From Salvator merianae (lineage: Eukaryota > Chordata > Lepidosauria > Squamata > Teiidae), in assembly GCA_003586115.2 (NCBI GenBank), contig QVOM02000074.1:1844229-1908228 (forward strand): DNA of 64,000 nucleotides, given 5' to 3'. A program made the translations under genes and the position numbers. Shown piece after piece: positions 1 to 11,477 of the stretch. The notes under the pieces are model-generated. The model ran no database searches. It was not told where the DNA came from and saw only the letters and a program-made list of their open reading frames with translations. Every line of letters begins with the position of its first letter. Positions within the stretch are counted from its first letter, which is position 1.

Positions 1-2150
1 ACTAATTAATATGGTAGAGACAACTGACAATGTTAACAGTGAAAGAGATAGAAACAAGGATGAATTATGCAAAGCAGTCAAATTTTGAATTTGCAAATAA
101 ACTAAGGAAATAGTTGACATATAAATTGCGTAAAGAAAAGGAAAAGAAAACCATTTTAAAAACACAAGCAGGGACTGCCATTAAAACAAATAATGCAAGC
201 ATACAGAATATATTTTATCAATACTATTCAATTTTATATATATAAAAAAAGACAAATACATTCAGAAGAAATGGATGGCTACTTACTTAAACAGCAGTTA
301 CCAAAGATTACAGAACAAAGATTTTACCTGAATGGACTTTCAACATTAAAGGAGATTTGTAATGCTATTAAGAAGACAAAAATAGGGAGGGCATCTGGTC
401 TAGATGGATTGCCAGCCCTTTATTATAAAAGTTTTGGAGATGAGCTCCTATTACCCTTAAAAAAACAATGGATACTATTTTACAGATGGAAACGAATCCA
501 GATACTTACAAAGATGCTAATATATCTCTTAATACCAAAAGAAGACTAAGATTTAACTTCGTCAAAAAAACTATAGACCAATATTATTGTTGAAGAATGT
601 CTATAAATTTTTTACTGCAATTCTACAGGATTTTATTAATAAAAATCAATGTGGATTTTTGCCCAAAAAGCAATTACAACATAAAGTCAAAAATGTTTGG
701 GATATTTTATAATATTTGGAAAAACATAATGGGGAAAAAAAGTGCCACTGATTTTCCTAGATGCAAAGAAAGCTTTTGATGATCTGAAGTGGGCTTTTTT
801 ATTTGAAATTCTTGAGACTATAAACAAGACTATAAACAGTCTTCAGAGAGGGGCGGCATACAAATCCAATTAATAAAATAAATAAAAAGCAACAAATGAT
901 TGTAAATGGAGAATTGGCAGAATCTTGTGAGATCCAGAAGGGGACAAGACAAGAATCTCCATTGTTACCCCTTTTGTTTATCTTGGTCCTTGAGATTCTG
1001 AATAGAGACACAAGGCAAGATGAGAGGAGTTTTGAAAATAAAGGTTAAAAAATAAGCCTATAAGTTAAGGGCTTTTGCTAATGACTTAGTGATAACTTAG
1101 AAAATCCCCTAAAGGGAATAGATATATTAATGAAAAAATTAAAAGATCTTAGTTTAATGGCAAGTTTCAAGATTAATGTACAGAAAATGTAGATATTAAT
1201 GAAAATATGACAACAGAAGATCAATGGGAACTATGGAGGCTCAGACAACTCCGGGGCAACTGCGGCCACATCCAGGTGTGGCTGCGGCATTCCAATGGAC
1301 AGCATGGGATGTTCCAGAAGGTAAGTGCAAACAGGCCCTTATTTTGCAGCTTGCTGCTTAGTTTGGTGTAAAGACTGGATAATGCTGATAAAAAATTATT
1401 ATTAGAGTTAGGAGGACACAATCTGAAGTTTGGATGACATGGGTATCTGTGATACGATAAAGTTAAAGTTAATGTGGATTTTAAAAATCATTTTGTGAGG
1501 TGCTCCTTGTTGAGAATTTGGAATAGATACAAACCCAGATTATGCCCCAAAATGCCATTATGGGTCTCACCACAAGAAGCATTATTTGAAGAGAAATAGC
1601 AAATAAAGAAGGATGGTTAACATATCAAGATTTGTTAGAGAAATATGAAGGTGAACTTAAAATTAAATTGAGAGACCAATTCTCAACATAGGGATATAGA
1701 TTTCAATGGCTTCCATATTTACAACTACTTGAAAGATTCAAAATGGTCCAAAAATGTATGATATCGAACAAAGTAAAACTGAATTTGAAATGCAACTGTG
1801 TACTTATGATGAGCATTCTATTGCTGAAATGTATAAACTTTTGTTGAAATTTGAAATGGAACAAGAACAAGTTAAAAGTTGTAAGATAAAATGGACTTTT
1901 GATTATAATATACAGCTGAATCATTGGGAAAATATGAGGCTGCATAGATTGAAGTTCACATTATGGTATACTCTTAAAGAAATTTTTTATTAAATGATGT
2001 TTCATTAGTTTATGACACCGGAGATATTAACTAAATGTATAAAGATGTTACTTATATATGCTGGAAATGTGGAAAACGTGAAGGGACTTTTTAATCATAT
2101 GTGGTGGACATGCAAAAAAGCAAAAAAAAAATTTGGATAAAATCACATAC
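1..2150 (+). mobile_element. L1 LINE ORF2 remnant
   Basis: Broken plus-strand frames resemble L1 ORF2. At 280-540 the peptide has the reverse-transcriptase stretch IKKTKIGRASGLDGLPALYY, the degraded L1 K-x-G-K-A-P-G-x-D-G-x-x-x-x-YY motif. At 2020-2110 a translation with stops shows YKDVTYICWKCGKREGTF, the C-terminal cysteine motif typical of squamate L1 ORF2. Many stops and frameshifts show it is long dead. It lies in VWF intron 5, antisense to VWF. Confidence 0.75.
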
Positions 2151-2913
2151 ACTTATACAAAAAGAATCATAAAGATCAATCTACAGCGGAAACCACAACT
2201 GTTTCTTTTAGGTTTGATAGATCTGCTTTTGAAAATAACGGAAAATTACTTTGTTATATGTTCACAGGCTGATATATGCACAAGGAGGAAGAATTCATCA
2301 CATGCTAGTACAAAGTGTGAATAGCCCATTTGTATTCTGTTAGCCATTCTATGGAACTACTTCAGTTGCCCTCTCCACTGCGTATCCAAAGTGTCTGAAT
2401 GATTCATAAACTAAACATACTATTGTTAGTCGGCCAATGTTGTGCACCACCCATTTATTATTACCCCATCATTCCACTCTACTCTCTTTCCTTGTTCTTC
2501 CCATCACTACAATTATGGAAGTTTCTTCCACTGAGGAATAAAGTTTTATCAGGTAGAAATACAAAGACCAAATGCAATTTAATCATGGTGGGGAAAGGGG
2601 GAAAAAGTCTAAAAACCAAACTGAACTCAAAATTTCCCTTCATATCTATTCCTAGAAAACTATGTCAAGAGCCACTTTGGCCGTTAGTGCCTTGAGTTGG
2701 ATTTCAGATGATATTGACAGTCCTTCAGTGACTGCAGAATGGGATGATGTTTTGTAGTAATCCAACTAGAAGATCATTAGCGTATATACTGCAAAGATGA
2801 GGCTGTCGTTATCTAGAACTGGCCAGAGCAGATACAGCAACCGAAACGGTGCTTGGGTACAACTAGTTACAATCTAACAAAAGCCTTGAAACAAGGGTAC
2901 TTCTAGACTCTTT
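2150..2913. other. VWF intron 5 sequence, no feature seen
   Basis: AT-rich intronic sequence without a recognisable exon or element; the small ORFs lack any known domain. Confidence 0.5.
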
Positions 2914-3425
2914 GGCAGTTTCTGCGCTTGCAGGGCATGGACCACTCCAGCTGGAATCACTACATCTGGAATGGGTTCCGGGCTGGAGTGATTCAGCTGT
3001 CCTGGAACAAGGTATCTGCACTTGGATGACCTGTTCTAAGACAGGTCCTGCACAGCTCTGAAGCTCACACAAGCTTCAGAGCCTGCTGCAAGGGCTGCAA
3101 CAGCCAGGAATGAAAGTTCCTGGCCTTGGAGCCCTAGGGAGCCCTATTTCAGCAGTGCAATTTGGTATACTACGAAAATGGTTCCCTCTCCTTGCTAGAT
3201 CATGTGCTCTTCCACACACTGCCCTGTTCCATTCCAGAGTGTCCTGGACTGCCAGTAGACCTGCTAAAACAGGGTTACTGATACTCTAGCCTAGGCAGCC
3301 ATTTTGGCTGCCTAGACTGGGCTACACTGCATCCAATCTCTTACACTCCAGAATACAAAAAGGAGAGGACCAGAAGTGAGCTAAGCCTCTCACTCTACTG
3401 TTCTAAAGGTAACTACAGAAAGGCC
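2914..3425. mobile_element. Non-autonomous inverted-repeat element, family B copy 1
   Basis: The left end reads GGCAGTTTCTGCGCTTGC; the reverse complement of the right end reads GGCCTTTCTGTAGTTACC, a weak inverted match. The interior shares GGACTGCCAGTAGACCTGCT and neighbouring segments with 54268-54758. The flanks allow a 3-bp TTT duplication, but this is ambiguous. It is non-coding. Confidence 0.5.
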
Positions 3426-4339
3426 CTTTTAAGAAGAGCGACTGCCTTTTCAGTACTAAGTACAGAGTCAACAGCCTACATAAAATGTTTCAGTCTCAGT
3501 TTCAGTTTATTGGTTCACCTACCTCATCCAGAACACCACCATGTGTCCTGCATTTCAACTGTCTCATTGACAGCTAAACATGATTAGACCCATGTTCTGT
3601 GGTTGCAAAATCACAAAAATAGCTTGAGAGGGTAAAGAAAATTGTTGTTTAACATGGCTTAAGTTCTCTTGCCTGGAAATCTTACACTGGAATAGCAAAT
3701 ACTATTTTTGTACAGTGAAATATATTAAAAATTACATAGCTGAATTAAAATGAGGATTTCTAACTTCTTTACTACCATTAAAAGAAAAAGGGGATAGCCA
3801 TAAATCTCTTGTTATACTAACCTTATCTGCAATTTCAGATGAAATGTTGCAAATGTGACTGGGTGGAGTCACTCTGTGACATTTTTCTTCTCTTGTTTGC
3901 ATGGCCCAAGAATTAGCAAAATTGTAACTATTCTCCTCCAGAATCCCTGAAAATGGGGTAGAAGAAGCAAATACATTTGGTTATTTGATAAGAACTCTTC
4001 AAATAAGAAGAAAACTGGAACAAAGGAATCTTCTTTCTTGAACCGTACACCATGGTTCATAGAGCATATAAAAGCATTCAACACAAGCACAAGCACAGCA
4101 CATGAACTATTTTCAAATTTTGTTTTTTATAATGGGGCACCCATGGAACTCAATTTCCATTTTATCAGATCTTTAGGAAGAAATTATATTTGGCAAAAAT
4201 CTACAAGTTCTTCTCAATAGCTTTAATAAATTCTAAGACTTTTAATTTAATGCAACGGGGGTAGTTCTGAGAATAGACCTCCATGATCTTCATCAATGAG
4301 ATTTAAAGATAATTTACTCCTGAAAATGGCTGGAAGTAG
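3426..4339. other. VWF intron 5 sequence, no feature seen
   Basis: AT-rich sequence with no recognisable exon, RNA gene or repeat family. Confidence 0.5.
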
Positions 4340-4919
4340 ACCAATAAATTGAAGCTAAAGACAGATAAGACAGAGGTATTGTGTATCAGGGGCTCTCAAG
4401 TCCATGAAGTGGAAAGACGGCCTGTTCTTGATGAAGTTTTTCTACCCTGGAAGAAACAGATGCACCATTTGGGGATAATCCCGGACCTGCCCCTATCACT
4501 GGATGTTCAGGTGTCAGTGGTTATCCAGAGTACCTACCTACAATTCAGGCTTATTCACCAATGACAGTGTTTTATGGACAGAGATAGCTTGGCTATAGTT
4601 AGCCACACTATGGTAACCTCCAGACTAGATTATTGCAATGTGCTCTAAGTTGGGCTGCCCTTGAAAACAGTTCAGAAGCTGCAAGTAGTGTGGAACACAA
4701 CAACAAAGCTGCTGCTGAGTACTCTGGACTGGACACATATCAGGGAGATTCTAAAGTTATTAAACTGGTTGGCAGTTTGCTACAGAGCCAGATTTAAGGT
4801 GTTAACATTGATCTATAAAGTCCTAAACAATTTGGGCCCCAAATATCTAAAGGAGCACCTTCTCCCATATAGACCTGCTTGTCAATTAATACCAGAGGAG
4901 AAGCCTTCTTGGTATGTCA
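4340..4919 (+). mobile_element. L2-type LINE, reverse transcriptase 3' part (left half)
   Basis: Broken plus-strand frames show L2 hallmarks: KLKTDKTEVLCI at 4349, then VQKLQVVWNTTTKLLLS and a RFKVLTLIYKVLNNLGPKYL stretch at 4670-4860, the usual C-terminal end of L2 ORF2. It is interrupted at 4928 by a hAT-like insertion and resumes at 5519. Confidence 0.75.
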
Positions 4920-4927
4920 CCTCTATC

Positions 4928-5510
4928 CAGAGGCGTAGCGAGGGGGGGCAGGGGGGCGCTCCGCCCCGGGCGGCGCATTGTCCAGGGCGAGCGGCCCACG
5001 GAGCCAGGCCCCCGCCCACCGGCACCAGACCCCGCCCACCGGCACCCTCGCTCGTCGCCCCGGGCGGCCCGCCCGGGGACGGCCGCATTCGTTGGCTCGT
5101 TGCCCCGCCCGCCGGCGTGCGTGTGGGCGGAGCCAGCGAGCGCGCATGCGTGCGGGCAGGGTCATCGAGGCCGCCGCCGGGCGGGCCGGGGCGAGGAGCG
5201 CGGCCCCCTGCCGGGCGGGCCGGGGCAAGGAGTAAGGATGCCGGGCAGGCCGGGGCACCGAGCAAGGCTGCCGCCGGGCGGGCCAGGGCAAGGAGCGCGG
5301 CCTCCGCCGGGCGGGCCGGGGCGACGAGCAAGGCCCCCGCCGGGCGGGCCAGGGCGACGAGCACGGCCGCTGGTGGGCGGGGTGACGAGCGGGGCATGCG
5401 CGCTCGCTGGCCCCGCCCACACGCATGCGTGCTCGCTGGCCCCCGCCCCTAGCCCCAGGCGTCAAAGCTGCTAGTAGCCCCAGGCATCAAAGCTGCTAGC
5501 TACGCCAGTG
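4928..5510. mobile_element. Non-autonomous hAT-like transposon with GC-rich tandem core
   Basis: A 583-bp GC-rich block is inserted in an L2 LINE. It is bounded by inverted ends CAGAGGCGTAGCGAG and (reverse complement) CACTGGCGTAGCTAG, and is flanked by exact 8-bp duplications CCTCTATC (4920-4927 and 5511-5518). An 8-bp duplication with CA-starting ends fits the hAT superfamily. The core (about 5160-5380) is a tandem array of variants of a GCCGGGCGGGCC-type unit of about 30 bases, which opens long frames on both strands. No transposase is encoded. A short direct repeat (AGCCCCAGGCRTCAAAGCTG) lies at the right end. Confidence 0.88.
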
Positions 5511-5518
5511 CCTCTATC

Positions 5519-5945
5519 AACAGTTAAAAGTGCAAGGGGATATGTGAGGACCTTCTCTGTGGCAGCTCCCAGGCTCTGAGATGTCTCTAACTCTGTCACC
5601 GTATATGTTTAGATGCATGGTGAAGCCTTATCTCTTCACTCTAGTCTTTCACTGAAGAAACAGCTTCCTGTCCCCTATAATACATTGTTATATTCTGTTT
5701 TAATCATTCATTTTTTTATTTTGCTTTTATATTTGTTTTATTGTAAACAAATGGGCCAGAAGGTGCAACTGATGCAAAATGCAACAGCCAGGCTGTTGAG
5801 TGAGGCACCAGCTCACACATACATTACCCCTGTGCTTAAGCAGCTGCACTGGTTACAAATTAGCTACTGAATCAGATTTGGGTACTATGTTTGATATATA
5901 AGGCCCTAAACAATTTGAGACTAGGGCAGGTGCTAGGGCAGTCAC
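5519..5945 (+). mobile_element. L2-type LINE, right half plus a second L2 piece
   Basis: After the hAT insertion the L2 frame continues as RTFSVAAPRL (about 5545-5580). From 5755 a separate, overlapping L2 segment restarts with QKLQLMQNATARLL and ITPVLKQLHWLQ. This shows two L2 fragments in tandem, or one rearranged copy. Stops are frequent. Confidence 0.7.
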
Positions 5946-5976
5946 TCCTATAATAAACTATTAAGATGACTATACA

Positions 5977-6097
5977 GGCTGCATCCAGACATTGCTTACT
6001 TATTCCGCTGTATTTGAATATTTCAGAATAAAGCATAGATATTCCAGAATAGCAATGCTAAGTATATGGAATAAGTAAGTGACACCTGGATGCAGCC
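5977..6097. mobile_element. 121-bp MITE with ~30-bp inverted ends
   Basis: The left end GGCTGCATCCAGACATTGCT and the reverse complement of the right end GGCTGCATCCAGGTGTCACT both continue into TACTTATTCC. No clear target duplication is seen. Confidence 0.75.
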
Positions 6098-6125
6098 TTT
6101 GATAGTCTGAAGATGTTCTGCTGTG

Positions 6126-6249
6126 GTGCTCGCTTCAGCAGTACGTATACAAAAATTGGAATGATACAGAGAAGTTTAGCATGGCCCCTGTGCAAGGATG
6201 ACACGCAAATTCGTGAAGCATTCCATAATAAAAAAAAAATTAAAAAAAG
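6126..6249 (+). pseudogene. U6 snRNA retropseudogene with A-tail
   Basis: 6126-6227 is a near full-length copy of U6 snRNA, the spliceosomal RNA. It carries the diagnostic ACAGAGA box (acagagaag), the AGCATGGCCCC segment and CAAGGATGACACGCAAATTC, with several substitutions in the 5' stem and near the 3' end. Instead of the Pol III T-run it ends in an A-rich tail (6228-6249). It is flanked by a perfect 15-bp duplication AGATGTTCTGCTGTG (6111-6125 and 6250-6264). This is the signature of LINE-mediated retrotransposition of a small RNA, so it is not a functional U6 gene. Confidence 0.93.
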
Positions 6250-6264
6250 AGATGTTCTGCTGTG

Positions 6265-6410
6265 GATGTCACCACAGCAGATCCTTCTTTATGATCGTGC
6301 CCACACCCTAGAGTGCTCTCCCTCAGTTGTTCATGAGGCACCTACTCCAATATCTTTTAGGTGCCTTTAAAATTTATCTGTTCAGTTAGGTGTTCCCATT
6401 ATGAATGGAT
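6265..6410 (+). mobile_element. L2 LINE 3' fragment
   Basis: The segment encodes remnants such as VVHEAPTPISFRCL, typical of the degenerate L2 C-terminus. The U6 retrocopy inserted into its left side. Confidence 0.45.
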
Positions 6411-6489
6411 GTCTGTCTCCTTACCCTGCCTTTTGGGAACAAAAATCAGAGACACTGAATACATGAATGTTTCTTACAATGGAGAAAAT

Positions 6490-6846
6490 CAGCAATGAAG
6501 TTGAATTCTGGCACAGAGAAAAAAAAATATTTCTTCAAACAGTGCATAGTTAAACTATGAAATTTCCTACTGCAAGATATGGTGTTGGTCACCAAACTTT
6601 CAAAAAAGATTTTGACCAAATCATGAAGGTCAGGGCTATCAATGGCTACTAGCCTTGATGGCTATATGACTTCCTCTGACTAAACTGTTAGCATGCTACT
6701 GGGGAAAAAAATGAGTCGGGCAAGTGTGTTGCCCAAGTCCTGCTCAAGGGCCTCCATACACAGCTAGTCAGCCATAGTGTGAACAGTCTGCTGGATTAGA
6801 GGGGTCACTGATCTGATGAAGGAGAACATTTCTTATGTTCTATTCC
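6490..6846 (+). mobile_element. CR1/L3-like LINE 3' end
   Basis: Non-coding similarity to the 3' part of the CR1-like copies at 9738 and 22275: ATTTCTTCAAACAGTGCATA, a 'gctggattagaggggtcactgatctgatg' type stretch, and a TTATGTTCT end. Confidence 0.6.
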
Positions 6847-7183
6847 TAATGGAATAAATGTTTTCTTGAGTCACAGAGCAGCAGCACCTTATAATTTAGT
6901 TGCCATGCAGCAACCCAGGTCTTTGCAAGCAGTCATACGGAAAAAGACAGAGTTGTTCTCTGCTACATAGAGGACAGAACCAGATCAAATGGACTCGGAA
7001 GTGTACATTTCTCTTGAGCAGCAAAAAAACCAAATACCTCTCAGTGACAAGAAACATTTAATAAGAAACCAACATGCTGGGGAAATCTTCCTCACTGGAG
7101 GCATTCATGCAGCAGTTAGATAGCCAACTGTCTTTAAAATATTAGCTTTAGAATTCCCGTTCTGAGCAAGAATTGATTCTTAC

Positions 7184-7392
7184 CTTCCTGAGTCATGAAA
7201 TCATCCTCAGCAAAGCTGTTAAAGTTGCCACATAGACCACATGTTTTATTATAGTGCTTATTGGCAAAAGTCAAATGAATGTTCCCGCTGATATCTGCCT
7301 TCACCACAAAGCCATAATCCTCACTGGATAACTTATAATAGCCTGCCTCAATTTCAATGAATACTCCATTGGAAGCATAAGGTATTGAAATT
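7184..7392 (-). CDS. VWF: VWF exon 5 (D1 VWD domain)
   Basis: This exon encodes part of the first von Willebrand D domain (D1) of VWF, the secreted adhesive glycoprotein of endothelium and platelets. The D1-D2 propeptide guides multimer assembly in the Golgi. Read on the minus strand, it follows acceptor ...ccacag and ends before donor gtaaga. Its 209-nt length and phases (2 in, 1 out) equal human exon 5 as I recall it (c.324-532). The translation contains the family signatures [18 protein letters not shown] and [13 protein letters not shown] is the vicinal-cysteine motif of VWD domains. An N-x-T sequon (NKT) precedes it. No frame damage is visible, so it looks functional. Another VWD protein (a mucin or SSPO) is unlikely because of the close match and the CD9 neighbour. 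Confidence 0.96.
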
Positions 7393-7478
7393 CTGTGGTG
7401 AGAGAAATAAGAATTATTTAAGCAGAAAATCCTACATTCATTTTAACTTTTTGTTATAGTCACAGTACCGTTATTTAC

Positions 7479-7581
7479 CTTTTGTCACCTTGAGTCACAG
7501 TGCCATTTAAAAACAGTCGAACAACAAAATATTCCCCAAGGTACAAAGAGAGGCTTGTTCGCTTTTCATTCTTATAGTCTC
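7479..7581 (-). CDS. VWF: VWF exon 4 (D1 VWD domain)
   Basis: This exon continues the D1 domain of VWF. On the minus strand a T-rich tract ending in AG precedes the first base at 7581, and donor GTAAAT follows 7479. Its 103 nt equal human exon 4 as I recall it (c.221-323), entering in phase 1 and leaving in phase 2. The peptide reads [18 protein letters not shown] and then [10 protein letters not shown], closely matching the corresponding human D1 stretch, including the NGT glycosylation sequon. Only 86 bases of intron separate it from exon 5. A poly(T) run of about 11 serves as the polypyrimidine tract. The frame is open and joins exon 5 through a split arginine codon (AG|A). Confidence 0.95.
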
Positions 7582-9737
7582 CTAAAAAAAAAAAGAAAAA
7601 CAAAGAAAAATATTATGGAAATTATTCCTATACATAGTTTTTTGCTTTTCTTTTTAGGAATTTTGAAGGTAGCTTCCTAACAACGTTCCTGCTACACTGA
7701 TGGGAATTTATGTAGAACTAGTAAGAAGACTGTGTGGGTAAGATTCCCCATGTGGAGGAGCTAGGAATAAAAGCAAATTTACTTAAGAAGTATTTTCACA
7801 TGTCTGGTTCTGGAAACAGAAGTCAAGGATGACTAAATCCTGCATCTCATACTTGTACAGAGATCCACTGCAACAACAAATAGTGCCAGGAGAAGTAGAC
7901 AGCAAGCACCAGTACTGTGAGAAGAGCAGTGAACTGGGAATACTGGTTTGGAGGGAAAGCTCTAAAAGCAGGACCTTTTAGGTTATTGGCTTTAAAAACA
8001 ACTGGCATAAACCATGTAAAAATGAGGCAGAGAAAAGATCAAGTCAAAAACAATGTTCCCACTAAAAAGAATTATCAAAACACAAGAAAAATAGCAGCAG
8101 AGCAAAAACATAGGCAGCAGCAATGAAATGCAGTTTGAATCAGTTATAGCACAGCCAGGCAATACAAATGAAAAAAAAAAATCCATCGTAAACTGAGTAG
8201 GGAGATAATCAATATCTCAATAAAAGAAAAAGAAAAACACAAAAACTCAGACTCAGCTTGAAACCAGCCAAGCTGTTTTCCCTGCCATATATACATATAT
8301 ATCCATATATATACCTGTTTGGATCCAATGGCCTGAAGAGAAGAGAGAGAGAAAGCAATAGAGAACAAGGAGGGATAGGAAAAAGAAAAAACACAGAGGA
8401 GGTTACAGAAGTAGAAGCATGCAGGTCCAGGAAGCAAGAGAGGGGCAACCAGTTACCAGCATTACATCATCTGATGAAAAGAATGCTGGGAGTAGGAGTG
8501 ACAAAGGCAAATAGATGCCACTTGGCTCTCTGTAGTTTTGTGTGTACGAAAAGGAGGATGGGGCTAGCAGGAGCCAGGGGAGGTCACAAGGTGAATTGGG
8601 ATGGACAAAGGAGGTTCAAAGATTCACATGGATATTGCATGCATACTTGCGCTAGCCATGTCAGAAGTTTACTTATAATTACACATTTAAATTACATGGT
8701 AGTAAATGCAATAAATTGCTCAGGAAGCTGTGAGAATGAGACTAGCCTGACCACAGGTCAATAGCATGACCTCTAGTTACCTGTATCAGGTGGGTTTTTT
8801 TTTTGTATTGCCAGAGTCAAATTCTGTTGTCTCTTGAAAACTTAGCAAAACAAGAAGGGAAGGAGGCAGACCAGCTTGAGTTTAAAAAAGTTTTCTTTTG
8901 CTTAACCTGAGTTTTGCAAGATAAAATTCACTCCAATATTATACTTCACAAAGATTTGTAGCTGTTTTCTGATGCCAGCTATAGATCCCAGACCAAACCA
9001 GATTTTGAGACTAAAGATAGCAAATTTTGAACCAGGCGTATCACTGTTATAGTTACAGATACTCTACACCTTAAGTTCAGCTTTGTGTTCGTCTTGGGGA
9101 TATTGCCTTGACTGAATTATGAGGCTGTAATTCTGAGACACCCCAGCCATTGTTTTTACCTTACACGAGGCATGTGGGACACGAGAGGAGTGTGAACTCA
9201 AAAGTGTAACTTTCTTTCCTTCCTTGATATTGATTCTCTAAAGGTTGGCACATGGCCCATTGCTTTTACTAGAATGCACCTACAGCTTTGCAGATAGGGT
9301 GGACGGCTTGAGAGCATCTTGTACCATATTAATCATATTAAATACAAAAATTAAGTCATATTGTAACACCTGTACCTTCAGGCTAAATCTGAGTTGTAAT
9401 TAGAAAGAGGATAGCAGCCACTGCTGTGTGAGTGGTGCATTTTTGTCATACAGAGATACCTAAAGAGGAAGAGGAAGCCATTCGTTTTCAGGGTTATACA
9501 GTGGTTTTCAAGTTCTTTCTCCCAAAATGTTTCATAATATTTTATAGTACTTCAAGGTTTAAATGATCAGAAGGTAGATAGTATTTGTTACATTTAAATT
9601 ATTTAGATATAGTTAAACACCATTTCTGATTGGATTTACACAATGGAAAAATGTTTAAGATCCATTTCACTACATGTCATTTTCAGAAGAAATGGCTTTT
9701 AGTACGCTTACCACTGGGAGAATGTATACCAGGGGCA
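7582..9737. other. VWF: VWF intron 3, left part
   Basis: No exon is recognised between VWF exon 4 and the CR1-like fragment at 9738. A purine-rich GA tract lies at 8330-8410 (plus strand) and opens a chance 168-residue frame without any domain. Confidence 0.6.
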
Positions 9738-10082
9738 CTCTATGAAGCTGATGGGTAGGAGAGTTAGGACCAACAAGAGGAAGTATTTTTTCACCCAGAG
9801 GGTCATCAATCTATGGAATTTATTACCGGAAGAAGTCGTGATAGCAATCAGCCTAGATAGCTTTAAGAAAGGACTGGACAGATTCATGAGGTCAGATGTA
9901 TCAATGGCTACTAGAATGGATGCCTAGGTACTGCCTCCAGGTTGGACACTCAAAAGTAAAATCATTTACTTTTATTCTGCTTGAGAATGCCAAGAAGCAC
10001 TTGGTGGGCCACTGTGTGAAACAGAATGCTGGACTAGATGGGTCATGGCCTGATCCAGCAAAGACTCCTCTTATGTTCATGA
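9738..10082 (+). mobile_element. CR1/L3-like LINE 3' fragment
   Basis: The 61-residue frame at 9742 carries KYFFTQRVINLWNLLPEEVV, the conserved C-terminal tail of CR1-like reverse transcriptases. The non-coding 3' end (gctggactagatgggtcatggcctgatcc type) ends at CTTATGTTCA. Confidence 0.82.
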
Positions 10083-10483
10083 CTGGTCAGAATTCCTGGG
10101 TTTCTTGCATTGTCTGTTTTCCAAATTTTGGGTTCTTAATGTGATGACATTAGTGTGGTGCTAATGTACAGGCTGCTACTTGTGGTAGGTTGTCTCTTTG
10201 GACTTGTCCAATGACTTTTTCGTAGGATGTGAAAGTTTGGGTGCTTTCTCAATGATCTTTTACTAGTTGTGTGATACTATGCACCTTCCTCATTTTTGTT
10301 TTTTTAGTGAAAGCTAAAGATGTTGGCATTAAACTTCCTTATGAAGAGACAGCAATATCCATAGCATAGAAAAGTTCCAAGTTCTACAGTTCTTTGCAGG
10401 TCACTGGCTCAGCTCACAGTAGAAAAGTTCTCAGTTCTTGACAGATCGTTGGCTCAGCTCACAGTCTTTCGGGTTGACAGTAT

Positions 10484-11477
10484 GGCTGCGGTCACACTAG
10501 ACTTCTATAATCTGAATTTTTCCCACTCTAAGCTTGAGTCCCCAATAGGCTCATCCACACCCACACAAAATAATGCTTGTTCTTCCATTTGCACCTAGTT
10601 CTCTGCCAGCTTCTTTTTCCTTTCCTTGCATACTTTTTTCCTCCTCCTGTTTCCTCCGCTGATTGACCCCTTCCTTGTCAATTATTTCTTATTTTGTGGG
10701 CATGGGGATACTTTCTTCATCTCCTCCCATTTCTTTTCCACACATTCCCTGGCTCTACACCTCAAGATCTTTCGCCAACACGGGGTTGACTTTTTTAAAA
10801 TAAATCCTACCACACAACCACTGAAGCTTCTCCTAAAACCTACAGCAAGAAGTTTTGGATTTGAATAAAGGCTATATAAAACTATATAAAACTATTTACT
10901 GCAGCCCTGCATTTATAGGCACAAGGAAGAAAGCTCTCCCCCTGCCCCCACATCAACAGGGCAAGACAATCGTTCACCAAAAAAAAAGAGAGAGAGAGAG
11001 AAAACAGTAGTAATTGTTCTCTCCCTGCTGCAAAAAGTTGAAGAAATTGAGAACAAGAGAAGGGGGGATGGAGGGGGAATTGTTACAATTTGAGTACAGA
11101 TTATAGAGAGACAGGAGAATTTTAGCTTAAAAAGGAGCAACAGATATTATCCTTCTTTACATGTCTGATTTTGTGGTGGACTCCTCCCCTCCCACTCTCA
11201 AGTGGTAATCAGCTGGACAGTGTAAGAGAAAACCCTTGCCCTCTTCAGCCAAGAAAGTACAGGAAATGCTCCTATAGTCTCCTCACCAGTAATCACACCT
11301 GAAAAAACAACCAGGCTAAAGAAAGAAACAGCCTCATGCTGGAATAATCTCAAGCAAGGAAAGTACTGGATGGGAGAAGATAGTAGGAATATAAATTGGA
11401 ATGCCCTTTTTTAAGTGTGATCTCTTGAGGCCAGAGATGGCCTCTAGTCTTCTTATTTAACAAGTGTGACCACAGCC
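10484..11477. mobile_element. 994-bp non-autonomous inverted-repeat element
   Basis: The left end GGCTGCGGTCACACTAG and the reverse complement of the right end GGCTGTGGTCACACTTG match at 15 of 17 positions. The interior is non-coding, including a GA microsatellite near 10990. No target duplication could be confirmed. Confidence 0.6.

Noticed and set aside
4661..5474. Overlapping frames of 263, 186, 180 and 171 residues on both strands
   Set aside because: They fall in the GC-rich tandem core of the hAT-like insertion; proline/arginine/alanine-rich frames in all registers are expected from stop-poor composition.
6126..6249. Functional U6 snRNA gene
   Set aside because: It has an A-rich tail instead of a T-run, substitutions in conserved positions and a 15-bp target duplication.
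1..7183. VWF exon 6 left of exon 5
   Set aside because: I looked on the minus strand for the expected continuation after the GTAAGA donor and found only repeats; the exon probably lies beyond the left edge.
8258..8764. 168-residue frame in VWF intron 3
   Set aside because: It crosses a purine-rich tract, has no recognisable domain, and is in VWF antisense orientation.
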